From positions 6,758,001 to 6,822,000 of the forward strand of contig NZ_JADWYI010000001.1 in assembly GCF_016904885.1 (NCBI RefSeq): DNA of 64,000 nt. Direction: 5' to 3'. Shown here piece after piece: positions 29,456 to 37,943 of this stretch. Source of the stretch: Archangium primigenium (GTDB taxonomy: Bacteria; Myxococcota; Myxococcia; Myxococcales; Myxococcaceae). The notes beneath the pieces were generated by a model that saw nothing but the letters and a program-made list of their open reading frames with translations, did not search any database and had not been told where the DNA came from. How positions within the stretch are numbered: the first letter of the stretch is position 1; each line of letters begins with the position of its first letter. The position numbers and the translations under genes were made by a program.

Positions 29456-30406
29456 TCAGGGCCCCTCGCTCCAGCGGAACTTCACCGACTCCACCTGCCC
29501 CATCCGGCCGCCGGCGCGGCAGGGCAGCGACACGTCGCGGCTCGTGCCCCCGGGCTCCCGCGCGCGCACCGAGACCCGGCTCCGGCCACGGGCGCGCGGC
29601 ACGTCCGCGTGGAAGACGCCCTCGTGGGAGACCGCCACCGGCGCGCCCTCCACCCAGACCTCGGAGCCCCGGCGCACCTCACCCCGGAGGGACAGGCACA
29701 GCGTCTCGACCCCGGCGGGCGCCTCCGCCGCCACGCGCAGGAGCACCTCCAAGGGAATGGGCTCCGGGCCGAGCGGCGCCGCCCCGTCGAACACGAGCCC
29801 CTGCTGGCCCGCGCCCACGTGGATGGTGGTGCCCCGGGCCGTGAGGTCCACCGAGCCCTCGCGCGTCACCACCGCGACGAGCGAGCCCCGGCTCACCAGG
29901 GTGAAGCGCGCGGCGTGCGTCTCGGCCACCACGCCCCCCGGGGCATGCACGCGCAGGCGCCGCGCCTCGCGCTCGCCATAGTCCACGTCGAGGCGACCGC
30001 GCTCCAGGCGCAGGGTGTGCACCGCGGGCGTCACCTCCTCCACGCGCACCTCGGAGTGCTCGGGCAGCGACAGCCGCGAGGCCTCGTCCCCCAGCCCCAG
30101 GTCCACCCGGGCCCCGGGCCCCGTGCGCACGGCCTCCGCCGGCCCGAGCTCCTCGCCCACCGCGAGCGCCACCCACCGCGCGCCCTGGCCGCGCTGGGCC
30201 TCGCCCACCACGCCGAGCACCCGGGCCCGCGGCGTGCTCCCGCCCGGCGGCGCCACCGCCAGGGGCCGCGTCGTGACGGGGCGCGGGGGCCGGGGTGCCC
30301 CCGCCTCGTCCTCTGGCAGGAGCCACGCGCCCGCCGCCGCCAGGAGCAGGGCCATGCCCAGCCCGCGCACCAGCGCCTGACCCAGGGAATCCATCCTCGC
30401 CTTCAT
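29456..30406 (-). CDS. FecR-domain membrane protein
   Basis: Protein of 316 residues anchored by one N-terminal membrane segment (LVRGLGMALLLAAAGAWLL), with a Pro-rich linker. A FecR domain covers about residues 60-200: VGEELGPAEAVRTGPGARVDLGL, SRLSLPEHSEVRVEEV, LRLERGRLDVDYGE and HVGAGQQGLVFDG. The C-terminal 90 residues look like an Ig-like beta domain (EVWVEGAPVAVSHEGVFHADVP). FecR domains usually carry a signal across the inner membrane to an ECF sigma factor; here the partner may be the adjacent histidine kinase. AGGAGG lies just upstream of ATG 30406. Confidence 0.9.
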   Translation of the reverse strand: MKARMDSLGQALVRGLGMALLLAAAGAWLLPEDEAGAPRPPRPVTTRPLAVAPPGGSTPRARVLGVVGEAQRGQGARWVALAVGEELGPAEAVRTGPGARVDLGLGDEASRLSLPEHSEVRVEEVTPAVHTLRLERGRLDVDYGEREARRLRVHAPGGVVAETHAARFTLVSRGSLVAVVTREGSVDLTARGTTIHVGAGQQGLVFDGAAPLGPEPIPLEVLLRVAAEAPAGVETLCLSLRGEVRRGSEVWVEGAPVAVSHEGVFHADVPRARGRSRVSVRAREPGGTSRDVSLPCRAGGRMGQVESVKFRWSEGP

Positions 30407-30448
30407 GCCCGGCCTCCTGTGGTGGGACTGCCTCGCGCGCTCAATCGC

Positions 30449-32302
30449 TCACACCAGATGGGCCTCGGCGCCCGCCGCGGGAAAGATGACGGTGATGGTC
30501 GTGCCCAGGCCCTCGGTGCTCTCCACGCGGATGCGGCCGTGGTGCGCCTGGACGATGCCGTGCGCCACCGACAGGCCCAGCCCCACCCGGCCGGGCTCGT
30601 CCTTGGTGGTGAAGAACGGATCGAAGATGCGCTCGCGCAGCGACTCGGGGATGCCCTTGCCGGTGTCCTTCACCGACAGGCACACCGCGTCCCCCTCCAC
30701 TGTGCCCAGCCCCACCGAGAGCGTGCCCCCGCCGGGCATCGCGGTGAGGGCGTTGCGCAAGAGGTTGCTCACCACGCTCTGCAACTGCTCGGCATGGCCC
30801 AGCACCAGGGGCATGGGCTCGCCCAGCGCGCACGTGAGCGTCACCCCCCGCGACGAGAGCTCCTCGCGCACCTCCTCGAGCGCGGCGCGCACGGGGCGGG
30901 CGGGATCCAACGGGCGGCCCGTGCCCGCGCGCTCCTGCTCCGTCATGTCCCGCAGCTGCCGGATGATGCGCGCCATGCGCCGCGCCTGGTCGAGCACCAT
31001 GTCCAGGTTCTCGCGCAGGGGCGAGGGGGCCGGCACCTCCTCGCACGCGAGCGACAGGAGGCCGAGAATGCCCGTGAGGGGGTTGTTCAGCTCGTGGGCG
31101 AGCCCCGCGCTGAACGAGCCGAGGGCCGCCAGGCGCCGCGTGCGGGCGATCTGCTCCTCGGCCTCGCGCAGCTGCCGGGTGCGCTCGTCCACGCGCTGGC
31201 GCAGCTCCTCGCTCCAGCGCCGCAGCTCCGCCTCGCGCCGCCGCAGCTCGCCGGCCATGTGGTTGAAGGCCCGCGCGAGCCGCGCCAGCTCGTCCCGGCC
31301 CTCCTCGGGCAGGGGCGGGCCGTCCTGGCCGGCGGCGAGCGTGGCCACGCCCTCGGACAGCCGGGCCACGGGCTGGCTCACGCCCCGCGCGAGTACGAGC
31401 CCCAGGAGCGCCGTGGCCGCGAGCGCCACCAGGGCGCCCAGGAGCGTCGTGCGCCGCACCCGCTCGGCGGGCGCCAGGGCGCGGCCCGCCTCCCGGCCCA
31501 CCACCACGCCCCAGCCCAGCTCGGGCACGGGCGCGAAGGCGGCGAGGTACTCGGTGCTCGCGCCGGCCCCCCCGCGCACGGTGCGCACCACGGGCGCGCC
31601 CCGGGCGAGGCCCTCGGCCACCAGGTCCCGCTCCTCCGGGCTCAGGCCGTCCGAGTCCGCCGCGCCGACCACGACCACGCCCCGCGCATCCACGAGGAAG
31701 GCCCGCCCCGCGTCGCGCGCCCACTCCTCCACGCGGGCGGACAGCTCCGCGAGTGACAGCTCCGCGAGCAGCACCCGCGAGGAGCCCTCGCCCACCCGGA
31801 CGGCGATGGCCACGCGGCCGCCCCGCGAGCCCTTGGGCAGGTAGGGCGCCCCGATGGCGGCGCCGGTGGCGCGCGCGAGCTCCACCGGCGCATGGCGCGC
31901 GAAGAGGCCCAGGGAGTCCTCGGTGACGGGCTGCCGGGTCCCCTCCTCCGGCGACAGGAAGACGGCGGGGGCGAGTGCCCGCCCCTCACCGTCCACCAGC
32001 ACCAACAGGTTGAGGGCGCCCAGCTGGCGCAGCGGAATGCCCAGCACCTGCGAGGCCTCCGCGGACCCGAGTCCCTCCAAGGGCAGCGAGCCCGTGGCCA
32101 ACCGCAGGTGATCCACGCCCGAGAGCACGAGCTGGCGACAGGAGCGGGCGAAGTCGGTGGCGGCCTGGGTCTGCAGCTCCCCCACGAGCCGCAGGAGCGC
32201 CGCGCGATGGGCGTGGAAGGACAGCCCCCCGAGCAGCAGCACCGGCACCACGCCCACCAGGGCGAGCACGAGCATCAACCGCGAAGCGAAACGCACCGGC
32301 AT
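30449..32302 (-). CDS. Membrane-bound sensor histidine kinase with Cache-like domain
   Basis: Protein of 617 residues. An N-terminal membrane segment (about 10-28) is followed by a periplasmic Cache-like sensor of about 250 residues (LLVLVDGEGRALAPAVFLSP, YLAAFAPVPELGWGVVVG). Then come a second membrane segment (LLGALVALAATALLGLVLA), a HAMP domain and a coiled coil. The HisKA domain carries His403 in SAGLAHELNNPLTG, and HATPase_c has N box VVSNLLRNALTAM, G1 DTGKGIPES, F box and G2 VGLGLSVAHGIV. It heads the four-gene operon. No response regulator is adjacent, so the output is elsewhere. Confidence 0.95.
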   Translation of the reverse strand: MPVRFASRLMLVLALVGVVPVLLLGGLSFHAHRAALLRLVGELQTQAATDFARSCRQLVLSGVDHLRLATGSLPLEGLGSAEASQVLGIPLRQLGALNLLVLVDGEGRALAPAVFLSPEEGTRQPVTEDSLGLFARHAPVELARATGAAIGAPYLPKGSRGGRVAIAVRVGEGSSRVLLAELSLAELSARVEEWARDAGRAFLVDARGVVVVGAADSDGLSPEERDLVAEGLARGAPVVRTVRGGAGASTEYLAAFAPVPELGWGVVVGREAGRALAPAERVRRTTLLGALVALAATALLGLVLARGVSQPVARLSEGVATLAAGQDGPPLPEEGRDELARLARAFNHMAGELRRREAELRRWSEELRQRVDERTRQLREAEEQIARTRRLAALGSFSAGLAHELNNPLTGILGLLSLACEEVPAPSPLRENLDMVLDQARRMARIIRQLRDMTEQERAGTGRPLDPARPVRAALEEVREELSSRGVTLTCALGEPMPLVLGHAEQLQSVVSNLLRNALTAMPGGGTLSVGLGTVEGDAVCLSVKDTGKGIPESLRERIFDPFFTTKDEPGRVGLGLSVAHGIVQAHHGRIRVESTEGLGTTITVIFPAAGAEAHLV

Positions 32303-32449
32303 GTCGGGCCCCCCCCACCGCGTGAACCTGGGAGGGATTGCACCACAGACCCGACCGCTCGGGGGGACCTCGGTGCGGGGGGGCGTCTCGCCGTGAACGC
32401 GGGCGTCGCCCCGGCGTTGGACGGCGGACAGGCCCCCCGCGCGCGTGCG

Positions 32450-33412
32450 TCAGTACACGACGAGCGGGTGCGGCGGGAAGTAGCTCACGATGGAGAGCAC
32501 GGGCAGGCGCGGCGCGTCCTCCTCGGCCTCGTCACCGCTGGACGTGGCGCGCAGCCCATCGAAGCGCGCGAGCACGACGAAGTCCTTGCCCGGCGCGAAG
32601 AAGGGGTCCACCCCGGGCAGCCGCCCCAGGGCCTCGCGCCCCGTCTCGTCCGACAGGTTGTCGTAGCGCGGCACCGTGGTGGCGTACGTCTCGCTGTCCC
32701 ACGCGCTCAGCGCGCCGCCCCCGCTGGCCGGCCCCCCGAGCTGCCCGCTCTTCCAGTCCCGGCGCGAGGTGACGCCGACGCTCTGCTCGCGCGCCACCGA
32801 GCCCAGCGACTGCTCGACGAGCCACACCGTGGGCTGCTTCTCGTCGCTGCGCACGTCGGCCACCTGGGCGCGCAGGAGCAGGTAGCGGCCCTTGTAGATG
32901 TCCGGCTGGGCGATGGCGTCGGACAGGGCGAAGATGGGCACGCGGCGCTCGTGCAGCAGCGCGAGCTCCCCCGGCACGCTGCCCCCGCGCTTGGCCACCA
33001 CCTGGGCGATGAGCCGGGCGGCGTCCGGGCGCACCCGCAGCTCCTCGGCCCAGGCGTCCGAGAGCAGGGACTTGAGGTGGGTGAAGTGGGTGCGCTCCAC
33101 GCACGAGCGCAGCGAGGCCCAGGCCTGATCGCGCGCGGTGGGCAGCAGCGCGCGCGCGGCCACCTCGCACTGCTCGGGCGTCGCGTAGCGCGCGCCGAAG
33201 GCCTTCTCCTGGGGCCGCGCGGGCACGGGCACGTCCGAGGCGGGCGGCGGGGGCGGCTCCTTCACCAGCGCGGGCATGCCCTGGCGCTCGTCCATGCCGT
33301 GGGAGTGCCGCGCCGAGCCGCAGGCCCCCAGGCCCATGACGCACGCCGTGGCCGACAACAGGACGAGGGCCGGACGCGCGGCCCCCGACAGCTTCTTCAT
33401 CCAGGTGGACAT
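32450..33412 (-). CDS. Lipoprotein of unknown function
   Basis: Protein of 320 residues with a lipoprotein signal (VMGLGAC, Cys31) and then a Pro-rich spacer (KEPPPPPASDVPVPARP). The folded part has a Cys pair (QCEVAARALLP, RSCVERTHF), a helix-rich region, and a beta-rich region with IYKGRYLLLRAQVADVRSDE and KDFVVLARFDGL. This might be an OB-like or SH3-like fold, but I do not recognise a family. It follows the small secreted protein gene by 29 bases on the same strand. ATG 33412 has a weak AGGA upstream; ATG 33400 (MKKLSG) is an alternative start. Confidence 0.8.
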   Translation of the reverse strand: MSTWMKKLSGAARPALVLLSATACVMGLGACGSARHSHGMDERQGMPALVKEPPPPPASDVPVPARPQEKAFGARYATPEQCEVAARALLPTARDQAWASLRSCVERTHFTHLKSLLSDAWAEELRVRPDAARLIAQVVAKRGGSVPGELALLHERRVPIFALSDAIAQPDIYKGRYLLLRAQVADVRSDEKQPTVWLVEQSLGSVAREQSVGVTSRRDWKSGQLGGPASGGGALSAWDSETYATTVPRYDNLSDETGREALGRLPGVDPFFAPGKDFVVLARFDGLRATSSGDEAEEDAPRLPVLSIVSYFPPHPLVVY

Positions 33413-33441
33413 GATGATTCGCTTCCTCGCTCCCGGGCTTC

Positions 33442-34017
33442 TCACAGCGACCCCGCGGCCTGGCCGGACCCGGGGGCCCGCGCCGCGGAGGGAAGAGTGG
33501 CCGCGGCGCCCTGGGGCATGACGAGCGCGCAGCCCGACCCGCAGCGCGCCGAGGCCACCGCGGCCTGCATGGCGATGTCCTGCAACACCTCCGACAGCTT
33601 GCGGTAGCACGCGCGCGCCGCCGGGGCGAAGCGGCCCTTGGCGTCGATGACGGACACCTTGCCCTCCAGCTCGCACGTGTCCTCGGCCGCCTCGGTGTAC
33701 TGGCGCTCACACTGCCCCACCAGGTTCTTGTCCACCGACAGCCCCGAGGGGGGCCGGGCGGCATCCAGGCACAGGGCGTGGGCCACGTCCTTGAGGGTGC
33801 GCACGTTGCCCGCGGCCTGCTCCTTCACGGCGGTGGATGGGCTCACCTGGGCCTCGAAGACGCACTCCCGGCCCGATTGGAGCGTCTCCACGGTGCACGC
33901 CCAGGCGGTGGGCGCCTCGTTCACCTGGGGCGGTGCCCCCAGGGCCTCGGCGGGAAGCGCCTCGGCGGGCGCGTCCGGCGCCGTGGACAGGAGCAGCAGA
34001 AGAATGGTGGAAAACAT
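33442..34017 (-). CDS. Small secreted Cys-rich protein of unknown function
   Basis: Protein of 191 residues with an N-terminal signal peptide (MFSTILLLLLSTAPDAPAEA). The mature part is Ala-rich with about eight cysteines (ACTVE, RECVFEAQ, ALCLDAA, GQCERQY, DTCELEG, RACYRKL, ARCGSGC), which suggests a disulphide-bonded periplasmic or secreted protein. It is directly upstream of the lipoprotein gene and probably shares its promoter. ATG 34017 is chosen because it starts the signal peptide; a start 11 codons upstream would bury it. No family is recognised. Confidence 0.75.
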   Translation of the reverse strand: MFSTILLLLLSTAPDAPAEALPAEALGAPPQVNEAPTAWACTVETLQSGRECVFEAQVSPSTAVKEQAAGNVRTLKDVAHALCLDAARPPSGLSVDKNLVGQCERQYTEAAEDTCELEGKVSVIDAKGRFAPAARACYRKLSEVLQDIAMQAAVASARCGSGCALVMPQGAAATLPSAARAPGSGQAAGSL

Positions 34018-34226
34018 GGGGCCCCCAAGCGAGCAATCGACCTGTGCCATCCTCGGACGAGCGGGGGGGGTCGGGCAACCCGATGCGACCCCGCTGCTCG
34101 CTGGTCATCATTGACAAATCGGAAACACGCGCTCCCCAGGCCGCTCGCCTCCCCCGCCGCCAGGCCCGGGGCCGCCCGCGCAGCGGCCTGGAAATTCCGG
34201 TTTTCGACGGTTAGAGTCTCCGCCCC

Positions 34227-37200
34227 GTGGCAACTTCCGAGCCGCAGTCCTGGGTCCAGCGTTTGTGGCCCGCGGCGACCTTCCAGTTCGCCCTCATCGC
34301 CGGTGTGACGCAGCTGAAGACGGCTGTGAACGCCCTCGTCTTGTCGCGCTTCGAGTCGCACGTGCTGCCCTACCTGTACCTGGTGGGGGCCTTGCTCGTG
34401 GCGACCCTGGCGCTCATCCCCCGTCGGCCGCCGGATGAAGGCGGCCCGTCGCTGCGCCTGTTGATGACCGGGGGCGCGGCGGTGGTGGGCCTGCTCGCGG
34501 TGGGCGTGTCGCTGGGCCAGCGGCTGCCGGCGCTGGCGCTCTATCTCTTCGTGGACGTCTTCACGACGTTCATCTCCCTGCACTTCTGGGGGCGCATGGC
34601 GGCGGCCTTCGACGCGCGCGAGGCGCGGCGGGCCTTCACGGCGCTCAACGGCGTGGGCATGGCGGGCGGCATGCTCGGCGGTCTGCTCGTGCAGACGCTG
34701 GCGGTGCGCCTGGGCACCGTCGCGGTGCTCGCGGGCGGCGCGCTGTTCCTGGGCCTCGCGGGCTTGGCCTTCCACTTCCACGCCACGCCCGAGGGCCCCC
34801 GGCCCGCGCGCTCGCGGCACACCCCGCCCCCGGCCGCCGCCGCCTGGGAGTACCTGGCCACCAGCAGCTATGCCCGGGTGCTCGCCGCGCTGGGCATCGG
34901 CTTCGCGGTGCTGTCCGCCTTCGTCGACTACCTCTTCCGCCTGCGCGTGGAGCGCACCCTGAGCGAGGACGGGCTCGCCGCGCTCTTCGGCTCGCTGCAG
35001 CTGTGGATTGGCCTCTTGTGCGTCGTCTTCCAGCTCGTCGTGGCCGAGCGGCTGCTCAAGCGCCTGGGACTGATGGCGTACCTGGCGCTGCTGCCCGGCA
35101 TCATGGCGCCCCTGGCCGTGGCCTCGCTGGTGACGCCGGAGCTGTGGCCCGTGCACCTGCTGCGGCTGCTCGAGAACGCGGTGAACTACTCGCTCTTGCC
35201 CGTGGGCGTGCAGCTGCTCTACGCGGCGGTGCCGGACGAGGAGCGCGAGGCGCTGCGCGGCGCGGTGGAGGGCCTGTTGCGCAAGGGCGGCACGGTGCTC
35301 GCGGGCGTGCTGCTCATCGGCGTGGGCCGGGCGGCCGACGGCGTCAGCATGGCGCTGGCGGTGGTGGCCCTGTGTGGCCTGCTCGGCGTGCTGCTCATGC
35401 GCCTGCGGCCCGCCTACGTGGAGGCCCTGGGCGAGCAGGTGGGCGCCTCGAGCGAGGAGGACGAGGAGCTGGGCCGCGAGGACCGTCGGCTGCTCGTGGA
35501 GGCCCTGGGCGCGAGCGCCCCCGAGCGCGTGCTGTCCGCCATGGAGCTGATGGAGCAGGAGGGCCTGCCCTTGCGGCCCCACCTGTCGGTGCTGCTGCGC
35601 CACACGCACGAGCGGGTGCAGGAGCGCGCCGTGACGCTGGCGCTGGCGCACGACGCCACCGAGACGGCGCCCCTGCTGGAGCAGCTCGTGACGCAGGGCA
35701 CGCGCCGGCCGCGGGACGGCGCGGTGTGGGCCCTGGCCAAGCTGGCCCCGGAGCGGGCCGAGGTGCTCCTGCCGCCCCTGCTCGCCAGCTCGGACGTGGG
35801 CCTCAAGTGCGCGGCCGTGGGGGCCCTGCTGCCCAACCCCCGCTGGCACGCCGCGGCGCGCATGGCGCTCGGGGCCATGGCGGCGCGGGGCATCCAGGCG
35901 CCCGTGGCGGATCGCCGCGAGGTGGCCGGGCTCTTCGGCCGGCTCCAGGACGCCACCTACCTGCCCATGCTCGCCAGCTACCTGGCGGATCCGGACAGCA
36001 GCGTGCGGCGCGTGGCGGTGCGCTCGGTGGGCCAGGGCGGCTACGTGAAGCTCGCGCCCCGGCTGCTGCCCTTCCTCACCTGGCGCGAGGAGCGGCGCGC
36101 GGCGCGCGAGTCGCTCGCCGCGCTGGGCGACGAGGTGACGCCGCTGCTGGAGACGACGCTCAACGACTTCTCCGCGCCCCTGCCCATGCGGATGCAGGTG
36201 CCGCGCGTGCTGCGCCTCATCGGCACCCCGTCCGCGCTGCACGCCCTGCTCTTCTCCAACGTGCGCGACGACGCCCGGCTGCACTTCCGCATCGGCGCCG
36301 AGCTGTCGCGCCTGCGCGACGAGCACCCCGAGCATCCGGTGGACGAGGAGCGCGTGCGCGAGGCCCTGGGCCGGCGCCGCGAGGTGTACCGCGCGCTCGT
36401 GGGCCCCTACCGTGACCTGCGCGCGGAGCTGGGTGACCGGGCGCTGCTCACCCGCACGGTGGGCGACCGCCTGGATCAGGCCCTGGAGCTGAGCTTCTTC
36501 CTGCTCGGGCTCTTGCATCCGCCCCAGGTGATGCGGCGGGTGCACCAGCACGTGGCGGGCCAGGACGCCCGGCGGCGCGCCTACGCGCTGGAGCTGTTGG
36601 AGACGCTGACGAACGAGGAGGACCGGGCCCTGGTGCGCGAGCAGGTGGAGTCGCACCACCGGGATCTGCCTCCGGGCGAGACGGGTTCCCTGGAGGCGCA
36701 CCTCGCCTGGCTGTGCCGGAGCGAGGACGTGGTGCTGCGCGCGTGCGCGCGACAGGTGGCGGGCCGCATCGGCATGGACGTGCCGGAGGCCCAGGAGTCG
36801 GACATGAGTCAGGCAACGGTGCAGAAGCTGTTCCTCCTGGAGGAGGTGCACGTCTTCTCGCAGAACGACGTGGACGACGTGGCGGCGGTGGCGGCCATCG
36901 CCCGCGAGGCGCGCTTCCGCGCCGGCGAGCGCGTCTACAGCGAAGGCGATCCCGGCGACGCGCTCTACGTCATCATCGAGGGCACGGTGGACGCCCTCAA
37001 CAATGGCGAGCAGGTGCTGCGCATGAAGGCCAAGGACACCTTCGGCGACATCAGCCTCCTGGACGGCGCGCCGCGCCCCACGGACGCCGTGGCGGTGGAG
37101 GACACGCGGGTGCTCGTCATCGACCGGCGCGACTTCTTGGACTTGCTGGCGGATCGGCCGGAGCTGCTCACGGGCTTCTTCCGCGCGGTGAGCCAGCAGT

Positions 37201-37358
37201 TCCGCGCGGTCATCCAGCTCGCCGAGGCGCTCCAGGCGAGCGCCGATGCCCTGCCGCCCGCCCAGGTGGTGGCGGCGCTCGAGCGGCGGGTCGCGGAGGA
37301 GGCCCTCACGCCCCCGCTCACCCCACCGCCCGCGCCCAAGCGTCTGACGGGCGGCTGA
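34227..37358 (+). CDS. ATP/ADP-translocase-like transporter fused to HEAT repeats and cyclic-nucleotide domain
   Basis: Protein of 1043 residues starting at GTG 34227. Residues 1-410 contain about 11-12 membrane segments and look like the Npt1/Npt2 nucleotide-transporter (MFS) fold (VTQLKTAVNALVLSRFESHVLPYLYLV, FVDVFTTFISLHFWGRMAAAFD). Residues about 418-860 are soluble HEAT-like repeats (RVQERAVTLALAHDATET, SSVRRVAVRSVGQGG). Residues about 875-1000 form a cyclic-nucleotide-binding domain (ERVYSEGDPGDALYVIIEG, phosphate cassette FGDISLLDGAPRPTDAVA). This suggests transport gated by cyclic nucleotide. No ribosome binding site is visible. It diverges from the secreted-protein gene at 34017. Confidence 0.88.
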   Translation: MATSEPQSWVQRLWPAATFQFALIAGVTQLKTAVNALVLSRFESHVLPYLYLVGALLVATLALIPRRPPDEGGPSLRLLMTGGAAVVGLLAVGVSLGQRLPALALYLFVDVFTTFISLHFWGRMAAAFDAREARRAFTALNGVGMAGGMLGGLLVQTLAVRLGTVAVLAGGALFLGLAGLAFHFHATPEGPRPARSRHTPPPAAAAWEYLATSSYARVLAALGIGFAVLSAFVDYLFRLRVERTLSEDGLAALFGSLQLWIGLLCVVFQLVVAERLLKRLGLMAYLALLPGIMAPLAVASLVTPELWPVHLLRLLENAVNYSLLPVGVQLLYAAVPDEEREALRGAVEGLLRKGGTVLAGVLLIGVGRAADGVSMALAVVALCGLLGVLLMRLRPAYVEALGEQVGASSEEDEELGREDRRLLVEALGASAPERVLSAMELMEQEGLPLRPHLSVLLRHTHERVQERAVTLALAHDATETAPLLEQLVTQGTRRPRDGAVWALAKLAPERAEVLLPPLLASSDVGLKCAAVGALLPNPRWHAAARMALGAMAARGIQAPVADRREVAGLFGRLQDATYLPMLASYLADPDSSVRRVAVRSVGQGGYVKLAPRLLPFLTWREERRAARESLAALGDEVTPLLETTLNDFSAPLPMRMQVPRVLRLIGTPSALHALLFSNVRDDARLHFRIGAELSRLRDEHPEHPVDEERVREALGRRREVYRALVGPYRDLRAELGDRALLTRTVGDRLDQALELSFFLLGLLHPPQVMRRVHQHVAGQDARRRAYALELLETLTNEEDRALVREQVESHHRDLPPGETGSLEAHLAWLCRSEDVVLRACARQVAGRIGMDVPEAQESDMSQATVQKLFLLEEVHVFSQNDVDDVAAVAAIAREARFRAGERVYSEGDPGDALYVIIEGTVDALNNGEQVLRMKAKDTFGDISLLDGAPRPTDAVAVEDTRVLVIDRRDFLDLLADRPELLTGFFRAVSQQFRAVIQLAEALQASADALPPAQVVAALERRVAEEALTPPLTPPPAPKRLTGG

Positions 37359-37365
37359 AGCGGAC

Positions 37366-37842
37366 TCAGTCGGGCAGCTTGCCCACGGCCTTCATCCACC
37401 GCTCCACGGTGGCGGGATTCTGGTCCACGCGTTGGCTGGGGAGCGCCCGCGTGTCGAGCCAGGCCTCGTGCCAGCTCTCGGCGCCGAAGTGTTGGGTGGG
37501 CCGGAAGCGCGCGGGCGCATCGAAACTGCCCACGGTCAGGTCCATGCCGTCGCTGTCCGCGTAGCGGAAGGTGAGCGGCGTGCCGCACCCGGCGCAGAAG
37601 CCCCGGCGGGCGATGGGCGAGGACACGTACTCGTCCGGCTTCGCACCGAGCCACTCGAGCTCGGCCTGCTTCACGCCCTTGAACGCGATGGAGACGCCGC
37701 CGGTGGCGCGCTGGCACATGCGGCAGTGGCAGAGGTACGCCGCGTCGTCGTGGATGAGGACGCGATAGCGCACGCGTCCGCACTGACACCCGCCCGTCAT
37801 CCACTCGCCCCTGCCCGGCTTCGCCTCGTCCGTGAGTTCCAT
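37366..37842 (-). CDS. GFA-family zinc protein (glutathione-dependent formaldehyde-activating-like)
   Basis: Cytosolic protein of 158 residues with the conserved Zn-binding cysteines of the GFA family: GGCQCGRVRY, CHCRMCQRATGG and GFCAGCGTPLTFRY. The family was named from S-hydroxymethylglutathione formation from formaldehyde, but most members have no proven activity. ATG 37842 is used; GTG 37848 and ATG 37800 are alternatives. It converges with the transporter gene seven bases away. A complete fold of usual length is present. Confidence 0.92.
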   Translation of the reverse strand: MELTDEAKPGRGEWMTGGCQCGRVRYRVLIHDDAAYLCHCRMCQRATGGVSIAFKGVKQAELEWLGAKPDEYVSSPIARRGFCAGCGTPLTFRYADSDGMDLTVGSFDAPARFRPTQHFGAESWHEAWLDTRALPSQRVDQNPATVERWMKAVGKLPD

Positions 37843-37943
37843 CGGCACACGAGCCTAGGTGGCGGAAGGGGCGGCCAGGCGCCCGCCGTCACACGGGCGG
37901 CGAGGAGTATCCTCTCCCCCACAATCGGACACGCCCGAGCGCC

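Noticed and set aside
26570-31756. Plus-strand open reading frame of 1728 codons
   Set aside because: It runs antisense through the CARDB, barrel, FecR and histidine kinase genes, all with recognisable domains. The translation is low-complexity Arg/His/Pro-rich.
33921-36851. Minus-strand open reading frame of 976 codons
   Set aside because: Antisense to the transporter-HEAT-cNMP gene; His/Gln/Arg-rich translation without any domain.
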